A stretch of 64,000 nucleotides of DNA from Pelagihabitans sp947500445 (GTDB lineage Bacteria > Bacteroidota > Bacteroidia > Flavobacteriales > Flavobacteriaceae). The notes under the pieces were generated by a model that saw nothing but the letters and a program-made list of their open reading frames with translations, did no database searches and had not been told where the DNA came from. The translations under genes and the position numbers were made by a program. The stretch's first letter is position 1. Each line of letters begins with the position of its first letter. Shown in pieces: positions 26,649-35,661 of the stretch. Location of the stretch: NCBI RefSeq assembly GCF_050589625.1, contig NZ_JBNGOP010000004.1:186001-250000 (forward strand). Direction: 5' to 3'.

Positions 26649-27458
26649 ATGCTAAACTATACTACCTACGTGCGCACCGAAGCTACCCAGTGGGTGACCT
26701 TTGTACACGGTGCGGGAGGCAGTTCTTCCATCTGGCATAAGCAACTTAGGGAGTTCAAAAAGTATTTTAACGTGCTATTGCTCGATTTGCGAGGTCATGG
26801 CAATTCAAAGCCCAATCTCAAGGATGCTTTTAGCGACAAATACACGTTCGACTCCATTACTGACGACATTGTTGAGGTAATCGATTATGAAAACATTCCC
26901 GAATCACATTTTGTGGGTATTTCTTTAGGGACCATTTTAATTCGCAATTTGGCCGAAAAATATCCGGAGAAGGTATCGAGTATGGTAATGGGCGGAGCGA
27001 TCATGAAACTGGATTTTAGATCACAGGTACTCATGCGGTTGGGCGTTATCTTTAAATCGATAGTGCCGTACATTTGGTTGTATAAATTTTTCGCGTTCAT
27101 CATTATGCCCAACAAAAATCATCGCGAGTCAAGATCGTTGTTCGTTAGGGAAGCCAAAAAGTTATATCAAAAAGAATTTATCCGTTGGTTTAAACTCACT
27201 TCGGAGATAAACCCTTTGTTACGCTTCTTTCGAGGGGCCGATATTGAAATCCCTACGCTATATGTAATGGGAGGAGAGGACCATCTTTTTTTACCGACCG
27301 TAGAAAACGTAGTGCAAAAACATAAGGCGAGCACTTTGGTAACCATTCAATTTTGCGGGCATGTGGTCAATGTGGAGCAACCACAACTGTTCAATGGGCT
27401 TGTGATCAATTATTTGAATAATTTACGACTTCCCGGTGCGGTCTCTCAAGTAGGATAA
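26649..27458 (+). CDS. Alpha/beta hydrolase
   Basis: 269-aa cytoplasmic hydrolase. The oxyanion strand VTFVHGAGGSSSIWHKQL, the DLRGHGNS loop, the nucleophile elbow HFVGISLGTIL (Ser in GISLG), acid GGEDHLF and catalytic His in QFCGHVVNVEQP complete a triad in proper order. It resembles menaquinone/ester-type hydrolases but substrate cannot be read. It stands alone, 84 bp downstream of the composite repeat. Confidence 0.9.
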   Translation: MLNYTTYVRTEATQWVTFVHGAGGSSSIWHKQLREFKKYFNVLLLDLRGHGNSKPNLKDAFSDKYTFDSITDDIVEVIDYENIPESHFVGISLGTILIRNLAEKYPEKVSSMVMGGAIMKLDFRSQVLMRLGVIFKSIVPYIWLYKFFAFIIMPNKNHRESRSLFVREAKKLYQKEFIRWFKLTSEINPLLRFFRGADIEIPTLYVMGGEDHLFLPTVENVVQKHKASTLVTIQFCGHVVNVEQPQLFNGLVINYLNNLRLPGAVSQVG

Positions 27459-27568
27459 TTCTTGTCTTCTGTTTTGTAAACCATCTGTTCCCGACCGAAA
27501 CCGAGAGTGAAGAATTATGGTTAGCTAAAAGTACCATTTTAAAAAGGCCTTTGGCTTATCGTCGGATT

Positions 27569-29503
27569 TTACGTTTCGTTTATAAAAGGTATTTGTAACT
27601 GTACCCTGGTTCCAAGTTGGTGTTTCTCGTCGGCATATTGAATTTCGTATGTAGCATCGGTCCGTAACGAATTCGCATATAGCAAAAGGCGCTCTTCAAG
27701 AATTTTTCCCGATAATGACCGGTGCCTTTCGGTTACTTTTGTTGTTTTGTCCTTAAGGGTATTATAGTACCCTATTCCGTTGTCCACTATTGTAAATTCT
27801 AGTATGTTTTTTATTTTATCAATGTTAATATCAATAGTGAGCAGATTGCCATTGTCCGACCGGAATCCGTGGTCTATGGTGTTTTCGATAAAGGGTTGAA
27901 CGAACATGGGTGGTAGAAAAATGTCATCTTGTGACAATTGATTATCGCAGTTGATGCTGAAATCAAATTTTTTCACAAATTGCGACTGGAGTTCCATATA
28001 GTTCTGAATCGTGCTGATTTCGTCTTTTAGGGAAACAAACTCTTCCCGGGAATTTTGCAACACCAAGCGCAGCAATTTAGAAAATTTCAAGATGTAGCTC
28101 GCTGCGGCCATGGCATTTTTATGGGTCAAATGATAAATACAGTTTAAGGTATTAAAAACAAAGTGTGGATCTAATTGCGTTTGCAACAGTTTCTGTTTTA
28201 AATATTCTTTGTCCAATTTGTTTTTTAAATTTTTCTGTTCCCATAAGAGATACCCTATTAGACAAATGATGAGAAGTAAAAAAAGGAGGAAGTAAATTAT
28301 GGTTTTCTGCTGTTTTATACTCGATTCCTGGGTGTGGCTTATGTTTTCGAGAGCACCTATTTTTCGTTCTTTTTCGCGAACTTCAAAAATCGCTTCCAAT
28401 TCTTCCAAATTCTCCCTGAGAATTCGGTCGTTAACGGTTTGGTCAAGGGCATTTTTTTTCAAGCTTGTTTCAAATGCCGCCCTAAAGTCGGCCATGGCGG
28501 TATACGCCATAATAAGTCCATCCAAGGTTTTTGTCCGCAAGTCTTGTACCGCCCTGTCTTTTTGGTCCAATTCATTCTTTTCAATAGCCTTTTGAACCGA
28601 TTTTAGATTTTCTATGGCAGGCTTGTTCCTACCCTCCCAAATAGCGACATATGACCCGTAAATTATTCGATAAAGGTCTGAAATGGTATTGCGTTTGGGT
28701 AAGCGGGACGAAGGAGCGAACTCCCCGGTTTCTTTTATTAATTTGAAGTAATGTATTGCGGAATCTTTTTCTTTTTTAAGAAGAAATAAACTTCCCAAGT
28801 TTCCATAAAAGGTGGCTTTGTACTCCTCGTAATTTTTATGCTCCTTAAATTTTGTATCGATCAACGATAACCCTTTATGAAAGTGATAGTCAGCGGAATC
28901 GACCACTTTTTGGTAACTGTAAATTAATCCCAATTTATGGTGTACTTCCCATCCGGCCCGATTCATGAACCATAAATTGGTCAATAGTCCTGAATAGTAC
29001 TTTTTAGCGGACGATAGATACCCCAATTTTAAATACGAATTACCAAGGTCTCTAGCGATGTACGGTAGGTAGTTACTTTTCTTTGAAAACAATTTTTCAT
29101 CAAAACGAGCAATTTTAAGCCCTTTGTGGTAATGCCTTACCGCTTCTTTATATCGGTCGTCCAATCTTGCGTAGTAGCCTCGGACAAAATGTACCCTTTG
29201 AAGATTTGATGTTTGATATTCTTGATCGGCTTCAAAATTACGATGGTGCTTTATGGCTTTGTCGGCGTAAAACAAGGCCGAATCCTTTTTCATCTTTCTA
29301 AAAAAGTAGTAACAACGAAAGGCATAGTATTTGGTCCATCCTTTTAACTCCTCGTTGCCTTGCAGTTTTTTTTTGAACCCCTCCAATTTTTCAATGGTAA
29401 TGGGGCGCATCTGAAAGGTGTCTATGTACTGCTGCCCATGGTCTTTTTGGCAATAGGAAGTCGACATATAAAATAGTGCCGCTAAGTAGATGATTTTTTT
29501 CAT
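27569..29503 (-). CDS. LytS-type sensor histidine kinase with TPR domain
   Basis: 644-aa sensor with signal peptide, then about ten TPR-like helical pairs (residues 30-370), a coiled-coil, a single membrane helix (IIYFLLFLLLIICLIGYLLW, about 410) and a histidine kinase of the LytS/YehU type: LQTQLDPHFVFNTLNCIYHL with the phospho-His, then HATPase with FIENTIDHGF and VDNGIGYYN boxes. The TPR part is periplasmic and presumably detects protein or peptidoglycan signals. It faces the LytTR regulator gene, 209 bp apart, as a divergent two-component pair. Confidence 0.92.
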   Translation of the reverse strand: MKKIIYLAALFYMSTSYCQKDHGQQYIDTFQMRPITIEKLEGFKKKLQGNEELKGWTKYYAFRCYYFFRKMKKDSALFYADKAIKHHRNFEADQEYQTSNLQRVHFVRGYYARLDDRYKEAVRHYHKGLKIARFDEKLFSKKSNYLPYIARDLGNSYLKLGYLSSAKKYYSGLLTNLWFMNRAGWEVHHKLGLIYSYQKVVDSADYHFHKGLSLIDTKFKEHKNYEEYKATFYGNLGSLFLLKKEKDSAIHYFKLIKETGEFAPSSRLPKRNTISDLYRIIYGSYVAIWEGRNKPAIENLKSVQKAIEKNELDQKDRAVQDLRTKTLDGLIMAYTAMADFRAAFETSLKKNALDQTVNDRILRENLEELEAIFEVREKERKIGALENISHTQESSIKQQKTIIYFLLFLLLIICLIGYLLWEQKNLKNKLDKEYLKQKLLQTQLDPHFVFNTLNCIYHLTHKNAMAAASYILKFSKLLRLVLQNSREEFVSLKDEISTIQNYMELQSQFVKKFDFSINCDNQLSQDDIFLPPMFVQPFIENTIDHGFRSDNGNLLTIDINIDKIKNILEFTIVDNGIGYYNTLKDKTTKVTERHRSLSGKILEERLLLYANSLRTDATYEIQYADEKHQLGTRVQLQIPFINET

Positions 29504-29712
29504 GTGCTCGTTCTGGTTTCAAAACACAAAATTGAATTAAATTTTGATAGGTAATGGACATTGGAAGTTCTAATTTTCTCTTAATTTTTTTGGTGTCATT
29601 ACAATTTAGGTATCTTGAGGAAGATATAAAAAATACGTTCAGTGGCCATAGGTCGTTTTTGAGCGAAGGGCAACGAAGACAATTTATTTGATCGGTGTTT
29701 TATTTCTGATTC

Positions 29713-30459
29713 ATGGGACCCATTAGAGCAATAATTTTGGAAGATGACGCTGCCGCTGCGGACTATATCGGTTCGGTTTTGTCGTCTTTGACAAATATCA
29801 TTTTGGAAGGCCACGCCAAAACCTTGGATACGGGTGTTCACCTGATCAATACCGTAAAACCGGATTTGGTTTTCATGGATGTGGAACTGGAAGATGGTAC
29901 CGGATTCGATGTATTGGAAAAAATCACCGTGAACTCTCCCGATATCATATTTGTAACTGCCCATGATGTTTATTTGCGCACCGCCATGGAGCACTACGCG
30001 TTTTATTATCTGACCAAGCCGTTTGAACCAGAGGCACTACTTGGGGTCGTACATACTTACATGTCCAATCTAGTACAACGAAAAGCAAAATTCGAAAGGG
30101 ACTATGGTGACCTGGTGAAGTTTTTGAAACATGACGACTCACGGTTGTTGATAAATGTCGGAAACGAGCATGTTTTTATAGCGGTGAACGATATTGTGAA
30201 ATGTACGGCCGAAGGAAATTATACCTACTTTTTTTTAAAAGACTCATTGAAGTACTTGGCGTACCATCCACTGAAATATTTTGAGGACTTGCTTACAGAG
30301 AAAGGTTTTTTTAGGGCTAGCAGACAAGCTCTGGTCAACTTAAATAATATCAAATCGATTTATAAACGAGAGGCCTTCATTCTTACCAACGGTGATCGTG
30401 TAACCATTTCCACTAGAAATAAGGGAAAACTTGGGATGCTGATCAAAAAATTCGCTTGA
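29713..30459 (+). CDS. LytTR-family response regulator
   Basis: 248-aa regulator: receiver domain (residues 1-120) with the phospho-Asp in VFMDVELEDGTGFDV, Lys switch in FYYLTKPFEPE, and a C-terminal LytTR DNA-binding domain (residues 140-245; VKCTAEGNYTYFFLKD and FFRASRQALVNLNNIKSI). LytTR proteins bind direct-repeat promoters. It is the partner of the divergent LytS-type kinase. Confidence 0.92.
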   Translation: MGPIRAIILEDDAAAADYIGSVLSSLTNIILEGHAKTLDTGVHLINTVKPDLVFMDVELEDGTGFDVLEKITVNSPDIIFVTAHDVYLRTAMEHYAFYYLTKPFEPEALLGVVHTYMSNLVQRKAKFERDYGDLVKFLKHDDSRLLINVGNEHVFIAVNDIVKCTAEGNYTYFFLKDSLKYLAYHPLKYFEDLLTEKGFFRASRQALVNLNNIKSIYKREAFILTNGDRVTISTRNKGKLGMLIKKFA

Positions 30460-30640
30460 ACTTCAAAACATCACGCTTACAACGGTAAATACAACACTCC
30501 CATAAGCGTATGAATATGCTTTTCATCCATACACTAATTTAGGGCCAGTTACTTAGAATTCGAATTCGGAAGTAGTAGTGGAGTTTACCAAAAACCACTT
30601 AAAATAATAGTCGGTGTTAATCTTATAAATTAGAAGAACT

Positions 30641-30949
30641 ATGCGAAAATTAGTGATTTTTATAGTATTGATAAGTTGTTATCAATTTTCAAGCGCTCAA
30701 GCGAAAAAAACGAGCCAAGAAGGGTATAATACAGGTTGCGAATTGGCAACCGCCTATTCTCAGGGAGATAGCAGTATGTATCGTTTGTATACAAATACGA
30801 TCACCAATCCAAATTTCCCAATAGAATATAAAAATGGGGTGGTAGAAGGCTGGACAGCTTGTAAAAAAAGAAGTGATGATCGCGGTTGTCCGGATAAAGG
30901 ATGTGATGATAAGTTTACTTCTCCTGCGCGAAAGAAACGGAAAAATTGA
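30641..30949 (+). CDS. Small exported cysteine-containing protein
   Basis: 102-aa protein, signal peptide to SSAQ, then a lysine-rich soluble part with five cysteines (NTGCELAT, WTACKKRSDDRGCPDKGCDDKF) and a basic tail. No family recognised. Being next to the LytS/LytTR pair, it is a plausible target of that system, an inference only. A terminator follows at 31019. Confidence 0.55.
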   Translation: MRKLVIFIVLISCYQFSSAQAKKTSQEGYNTGCELATAYSQGDSSMYRLYTNTITNPNFPIEYKNGVVEGWTACKKRSDDRGCPDKGCDDKFTSPARKKRKN

Positions 30950-31018
30950 AGCGCGCCGATAGGTCTATAAACACAGTTCGGTAAATAGGGAAATCAGAAT
31001 TTTACGGAGCACGGTTAT

Positions 31019-31050
31019 AAGAAGACAGGTTTTAACAAACCTGTCTTCTT
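31019..31050. terminator. Perfect 14-bp hairpin
   Basis: Stem AAGAAGACAGGTTT/AAACCTGTCTTCTT with loop TAAC, then AATTAT. Transcription end of the 102-aa gene. Confidence 0.85.
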
Positions 31051-31180
31051 AATTATCTACGATATAAGCCATTTTTAAGAGACCTTTGATCGCTCAACTT
31101 TATTAACAGTAGCTTAGCGAAGTGTATACGTTGATTGCTCTGCTTTATTCGGGTATCGGTATATTTTAAAAAAGCATAAA

Positions 31181-31204
31181 AAAACCGGTGCTCCCACCGG
31201 TTTT
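31181..31204. terminator. Hairpin AAAACCGGTG/CACCGGTTTT
   Basis: 10-bp perfect stem with a 4-nt loop and A/T runs on both sides, so it can work in both directions. It may end the DUF4197 transcript, which lies on the opposite strand. Confidence 0.8.
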
Positions 31205-31359
31205 AAACTAACTAACTCAAAAAATTACTAACTCAAATTCTCAAACAAATATCTTTTTTTTTCACTGCAATACCGTTCGCATGATATTAGGAAATCGTTA
31301 CCATTGCCGTTTTATTTTTAACGTAAAAAACCGTAAAATAGTATGGCGTTCACAAATTT

Positions 31360-32070
31360 TTAGCGATCCTGCAGAACGAATACTTTTCTGAGAAGATCCG
31401 TGGTTCTTGAAGCCACATTGTTGCGTATTTCTTTTTCCTCCACCGCGATCATGGTGTATACTCCGGTCAGTGCTTCTTGCGTAACATATTCCGTTAGATC
31501 GGGGTCTACATTTTTAGTAAGTGGTATGGCGTTGTATTTGCTGATCAAGCTGCTCCATACCTTATCGGCACCGACCTTGCTAAAAGAATTTTTTATAACC
31601 GGTTTGAACTTGCCGTAAAGTGCGTTTCGGGTGGCGTTGTCCAAATATGATGTGGCGGCATCGTCTTTTCCCAATAAAATGGTACGTGCGTCATTAAAGG
31701 TAATTCCCTTTACCGCGTCTACAAAAATAGGTGTTGCTTCCCCTACGGCATCCTCGGCCGCTCGGTTGAGCACTTTCAGCCCTTCATCGGCCAACTTGGA
31801 AAGGCCGATATCACGTAAGGTCTTGTCCACCTTTTGCAGTTCTGCCGGCAATACGATTTTAACAAGTTCATTTTTAAAAAAACCGTCGGTTTTGGTCAAC
31901 CGGCCCACTTGCTTGTCGATGCCCTTATCCAAAGCTTCCCGAAGGCCACGGGCAATTTCGGTATTTCCGATTCCCTGCGTGCCTTGCGGCAGTTGGTTGA
32001 CCACTTGTTGAAGTTCTCCACAACCCAGCAGTTGAAAAGCCATAAAAAATAGAAGGAACCGTTTTACCAT
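31360..32070 (-). CDS. DUF4197 lipoprotein
   Basis: 236-aa exported lipoprotein: lipobox LLGC after the signal, then the DUF4197 core (ALDKGIDKQVGRLTKTDGFF, IVLPAELQKV, FKPVIKNSFSKVGADKVW, YVTQEALTGVYTMIAVEE). The fold is all-helical; role unknown. The gene lies 22 bp downstream of purU on the same strand, so both may be in one transcript. Confidence 0.88.
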   Translation of the reverse strand: MVKRFLLFFMAFQLLGCGELQQVVNQLPQGTQGIGNTEIARGLREALDKGIDKQVGRLTKTDGFFKNELVKIVLPAELQKVDKTLRDIGLSKLADEGLKVLNRAAEDAVGEATPIFVDAVKGITFNDARTILLGKDDAATSYLDNATRNALYGKFKPVIKNSFSKVGADKVWSSLISKYNAIPLTKNVDPDLTEYVTQEALTGVYTMIAVEEKEIRNNVASRTTDLLRKVFVLQDR

Positions 32071-32092
32071 TATATATCGTTTTAAGTAGTTA

Positions 32093-32962
32093 TTACGAAA
32101 AAATCACTGTTTTATTGTTGTACACCATGGTCTTTCGTTCCACATGGAGCTTCACCGCTCGGGAAAGTACTATTTTTTCCAAGTCCCGCCCCTTGGTTAT
32201 AAAGTCCTGAATGCTGTTCGAATGCGAAACCGTGGTAACATCCTGCTCAATGATCGGGCCGGCATCAAGTTCTTCAGTAACATAGTGGCTGGTGGCACCT
32301 ATAATCTTTACGCCCCTTTTGTACGCGGCATGATAGGGTTTTGCCCCTGCAAAGGCAGGTAGGAAGGAATGATGGATATTAATGATCCTATCGGGAAATT
32401 CGGCAATCAAGTTACCACTTACAATCTGCATGTAGCGGGCCAACACCACAAAGTCGATTTCATGTGTCCGCAACAACTCCAGTTGTGCCGCTTCCGCTTT
32501 TGCCCGGGCGTCCTTTTGTACGGGAATATGAAAAAACGGTATATGAAACTGTTCCGCAATGTTCCGTAAGGTTTCGTGGTTGCTACAAATGAACGGGATA
32601 TCCACCGCCAATTCACCGGCATGGTACCTGCTGAGCAGGTCGTACAGACAATGGTTGTATTTGGAGACGAACACGGCCATTTTTGGCCTGTTTTCGGGTG
32701 TGTGAAGTTGCCACTTTATTTTATAGGGTAACCCTACCTCCTTGTCAAAATCCTCGCGCAGTGCCTTCAGGTCAGGTGTAGGCGTTTCGAACTCACTTTC
32801 CACACGCATGAAAAAAACGTTCGCCTGTTTGTCGACATGTTGGTCTAAATAAACAATATTTCCCCCGTTGGATTGGATGAAGCCGGTCGTTGCGTGAACG
32901 ATACCCGGTTGGTCGGGGCAATGGATAAGGATAATGGTCTTCAAAGTTTTGGTATTTACCAT
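32093..32962 (-). CDS. purU: Formyltetrahydrofolate deformylase
   Basis: 289-aa enzyme hydrolysing 10-formyl-THF to formate and THF. An N-terminal ACT domain (IILIHCPDQPGIVHATTGFI) regulates it, followed by a GART-like catalytic domain: RYMQIVSGN, INIHHSFLPAFAGAKPYH with the catalytic His region, and GATSHYVTEELDAGPIIEQD. ATG at 32962 is preferred over TTG 32965. Cotranscribed with DUF4197. Confidence 0.95.
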   Translation of the reverse strand: MVNTKTLKTIILIHCPDQPGIVHATTGFIQSNGGNIVYLDQHVDKQANVFFMRVESEFETPTPDLKALREDFDKEVGLPYKIKWQLHTPENRPKMAVFVSKYNHCLYDLLSRYHAGELAVDIPFICSNHETLRNIAEQFHIPFFHIPVQKDARAKAEAAQLELLRTHEIDFVVLARYMQIVSGNLIAEFPDRIINIHHSFLPAFAGAKPYHAAYKRGVKIIGATSHYVTEELDAGPIIEQDVTTVSHSNSIQDFITKGRDLEKIVLSRAVKLHVERKTMVYNNKTVIFS

Positions 32963-33006
32963 CAAAATTAAGCATTGTACCGCTTTTTACGATAAAAAAA
33001 TAAGGT

Positions 33007-33032
33007 ATACCATTTCAAAGTTAAAATGGTAT
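33007..33032. repeat. Minimal palindromic repeat (copy F)
   Basis: ATACCATTT/AAATGGTAT arms around CAAAGTTA, 26 bp. Identical to the right arm of copy D with the ATACC end added. It sits 45 bp upstream of purU. Confidence 0.8.
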
Positions 33033-33140
33033 TGGTGACGTAGTGTCGGGTCGTTTTGATTGCGGTGTTGAGAAGTCAAAAATTTCCAAAGAAAAGTTGC
33101 CTGGTATTGCCTAGCGTTGAAGCGTTACGAAGAGGGCGTT

Positions 33141-33545
33141 CTAGCCAAAATCCCGCGATAGGCCTTTTCTCCATTTTTTATAGGAGCGGTAAAAACTGAG
33201 CAATTCATTTCGCAAAAGATGCAGGTATTCCCTTTCTTTGACACCATCTTTTTCAAGTCCCGTACAATACGAATTGATGTTCCGTATCATGATTTGGATA
33301 AAGGAAACGCTTCTCATCCGTTCGGAGTGGGATTTGGAACGTTCCGCAAGCGCAATTTGTTGTGGTATCAATATCGCATCGGTCAGGATGGCATCCGCCA
33401 TATGGTCCCGCAAGCTATTGGAACGGTAGAGTTGAAGAAGGTCTTTGTTGAAAGAAACATAGGATGCTATTTCCCTGCTCATATGGCAAAGGTCCATCGC
33501 TTTGCGATAAACGGGAATGCTTCCTAATTGTTTTCTCTTGGCCAT
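33141..33545 (-). CDS. Four-helix-bundle (S23-like) hypothetical protein
   Basis: 134-aa helical protein. Landmarks: IPVYRKAMDLCHMSREIASY, helix 2 SNSLRDHMADAILTDAILIP, helix 3 ALAERSKSHSERMRS and helix 4 EYLHLLRNELLSFYRSYKKW. The pattern resembles 23S-intervening-sequence/Avd four-helix proteins, which bind RNA or partner proteins; likeness is by shape. ATG 33545 is chosen because a strong Shine-Dalgarno, AGGAGG, lies 6 bases before it, which is unusual for this phylum. Divergent from lrp. Confidence 0.6.
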   Translation of the reverse strand: MAKRKQLGSIPVYRKAMDLCHMSREIASYVSFNKDLLQLYRSNSLRDHMADAILTDAILIPQQIALAERSKSHSERMRSVSFIQIMIRNINSYCTGLEKDGVKEREYLHLLRNELLSFYRSYKKWRKGLSRDFG

Positions 33546-33664
33546 GATACCTCCTACAAATTTTAGAAAAGTAAAGTTACATCGGATTCTCATTTTTTAT
33601 CTTTAGTATCGAAAGTCAATTATAATTTTTACCTTTAATTCGTAAGAATAAAACTGTCGAAATT

Positions 33665-34123
33665 TTGAAAGTAAAGATAGATGACCTTAATTGGGCCATA
33701 TTGACCTGCTTACAGGAAAATGCGCGCGATTCTTTTGCCAACATCGGGCGTAAAGTAGGGCTTACCCCGCCTGCGGTAGCGGAACGGGTAAAAAAAATGG
33801 AAGATCTGGGTATTTTGGAGGGGTATCATGCCATGGTCTCCCATGTGCTTACGGGCCATCAGCTTAGGGCCATTGTAACGCTTAAGGCATTTATGGGGAA
33901 ACTCAAGCCGTTTTTGTCCATGGTCACGGGTTTGGAAGAAGTGATCAATTGTTACCGCATTACCGGGAATGAGAACATTGTAATGGAGGTGGTGCTCAAA
34001 GATCAGTTTCATTTGGAAAAATTTATAGACCAGCTGATACAGTACGGGGAGACCCGAACGCATATTATTCTGTCCAATGTGGTGCGCAATGCCCACATTC
34101 ATAAAAGTGTCCGAACATCGTAG
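33665..34123 (+). CDS. Lrp/AsnC-family transcriptional regulator
   Basis: 152-aa regulator: N-terminal HTH (LNWAILTCLQENARDSFANIG, TPPAVAERVKKME) and C-terminal RAM/AsnC ligand domain (VTGLEEVINCYRITGNENIV). It probably responds to an amino acid. A palindromic repeat element starts 55 bp after its stop. The target may be the Na+/amino acid symporter downstream; weak inference. Confidence 0.9.
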   Translation: MKVKIDDLNWAILTCLQENARDSFANIGRKVGLTPPAVAERVKKMEDLGILEGYHAMVSHVLTGHQLRAIVTLKAFMGKLKPFLSMVTGLEEVINCYRITGNENIVMEVVLKDQFHLEKFIDQLIQYGETRTHIILSNVVRNAHIHKSVRTS

Positions 34124-34178
34124 CCGTTTGTCGAAAATGGCGGTCCGAACGTCCCAAAGGATAGGTATCAGGGAAATT

Positions 34179-34363
34179 ATACCATTTTAACTTTGAAATA
34201 GCACTAATAAATCGTTTCTTTTTCAGCTGTTCTTCGTTAAAAAATATAACCGTAGCTAAGGCTATGCTTAGATCCCCGGTCAAGCCGGGGACAGGCTTTT
34301 TGCCTCGAACAACTAAAAAATCATTCAATTTCTATACGCACGATTTCAAAGTTAAAATGGTAT
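34179..34363. repeat. Palindromic element, 185 bp (copy D)
   Basis: Perfect 21-bp inverted ends (ATACCATTTTAACTTTGAAA... and its complement at 34343-34363). The centre has the family core CGTAGCTAAGGCTATG and a second GC-rich hairpin, CCCCGG/CCGGGG, near 34273-34292. It lies after lrp and before the membrane regulator. Confidence 0.85.
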
Positions 34364-34442
34364 TAACCCTAGTTACGTACTGTTTAAGTAGCCGTACTTT
34401 ACTGGTTTTAGTACCTTTAAAACAGAAATTTGTTCGCAGTTG

Positions 34443-35555
34443 ATGTTAGAATATGCCATAACCGCTATAGTATGTATGATAACCGCCATTGTAATACAGC
34501 GGATCTACAAAAAGGAACATAATGCAGCGGGAAAAAAGGAGGGCGTAAAAGGCATCCTTTGGTTTGGTTGGGCGATTTTTGTTTGGGGCATTGGCGCGTG
34601 TATTACGCTGCTTGCCGTAAAAGGTTTAGGGGTATCGCCATCGACCAGCTGGCTGATTTATTTTGGGGTCTGTGTTTCCCTTTTAAATTCAATGTTCATT
34701 TTATTGTCCCTACCCTCCATAGAACATACGGGAAGGCCGAGTGCAGTGGTCCGCTTTGTGGCACGGTTTACCGAAAAGGAGTTTATTTTCCTGTACGGTG
34801 TGATCATGGCGATGTTGGTCTTTGTTTTTTTTGCGGCATCTTACACCAATGTTGCTATAGATAGCGCCCTGATATGGCTTATAGATATCCCCATTTCCAT
34901 TCTTGTGGCACTTGCCCTGCTGCAAGCGTTGAACAAAGCTTTCTTCAATCGGCAAATGCGTTTCATGGTTTTGCCCAGTACGGTACTTTTTATACTCATC
35001 CTTATTGCCGTTACCCATCGTATCGTTCCGGTAAGCAAGGTACCTGAGGTTTTGAACAATGGAACCTGGGAATTGGTGGGTATCGTAACCGCGGTATCCT
35101 TCAAATTTCTTTTTATCCTGTTGTTTTCTATTTTACTGTACAGTTGGAAATTTTTATCGGAAAAAGAAGAAAAGGAATCGCGACTTGAATCGGTGTTGGA
35201 ACAACAGCACCGACTTCGGACAAAGAATAAAGAGCTGCTTCGGTCGAATGAAGCGTTGGAAGCAACAGTAGCCCATTTGGGAAACGAGTTGCACCAACTG
35301 AGGGAATCGTCAAAAATTGAACTTTCCGAACGCCAAAAAGAAGTATTGGGCAATTTGGCACTTTTGGGCGACCAAAAATCGTATACCGAAATAGCGGAGG
35401 CCATGCATATCAGTGTGGACGGTTTTCAGGCCCACATCCATCAAATAAAAAAAGTACTAAAAGTCAGTGGTACCTCCGGAAAGCATCTGCTCATAAAATA
35501 CGCCATAGAAAATGATTTGTTGCGTTATGCAACGCTAGGGCCCGGAACGCCCTGA
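34443..35555 (+). CDS. Seven-helix membrane protein with coiled coil and LuxR-type HTH
   Basis: 370-aa protein. Seven hydrophobic segments (about residues 3-21, 38-62, 68-90, 113-136, 142-162, 172-195, 208-233), then a charged coiled coil (EKEEKESRLESVLEQQHRL, residues 237-295) and a C-terminal HTH: SERQKEVLGNLALLG, SYTEIAEAMHISVDGFQAHI, VLKVSGTSGKHLLIKYA. It appears to be a one-component, membrane-bound transcription factor. The sensed signal is unknown. ATG 34443 preferred over TTG 34440. A palindromic repeat lies 80 bp upstream. Confidence 0.8.
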   Translation: MLEYAITAIVCMITAIVIQRIYKKEHNAAGKKEGVKGILWFGWAIFVWGIGACITLLAVKGLGVSPSTSWLIYFGVCVSLLNSMFILLSLPSIEHTGRPSAVVRFVARFTEKEFIFLYGVIMAMLVFVFFAASYTNVAIDSALIWLIDIPISILVALALLQALNKAFFNRQMRFMVLPSTVLFILILIAVTHRIVPVSKVPEVLNNGTWELVGIVTAVSFKFLFILLFSILLYSWKFLSEKEEKESRLESVLEQQHRLRTKNKELLRSNEALEATVAHLGNELHQLRESSKIELSERQKEVLGNLALLGDQKSYTEIAEAMHISVDGFQAHIHQIKKVLKVSGTSGKHLLIKYAIENDLLRYATLGPGTP

Positions 35556-35661
35556 TCATTTGGCCGCATCCGTAACGGATATCCTAGTACCAATTCTTTT
35601 TTAAGCAGTGCGTAACCTTTTAAATCCATATTGAAAAAAACATGTTTGTCTTCTAATACCA

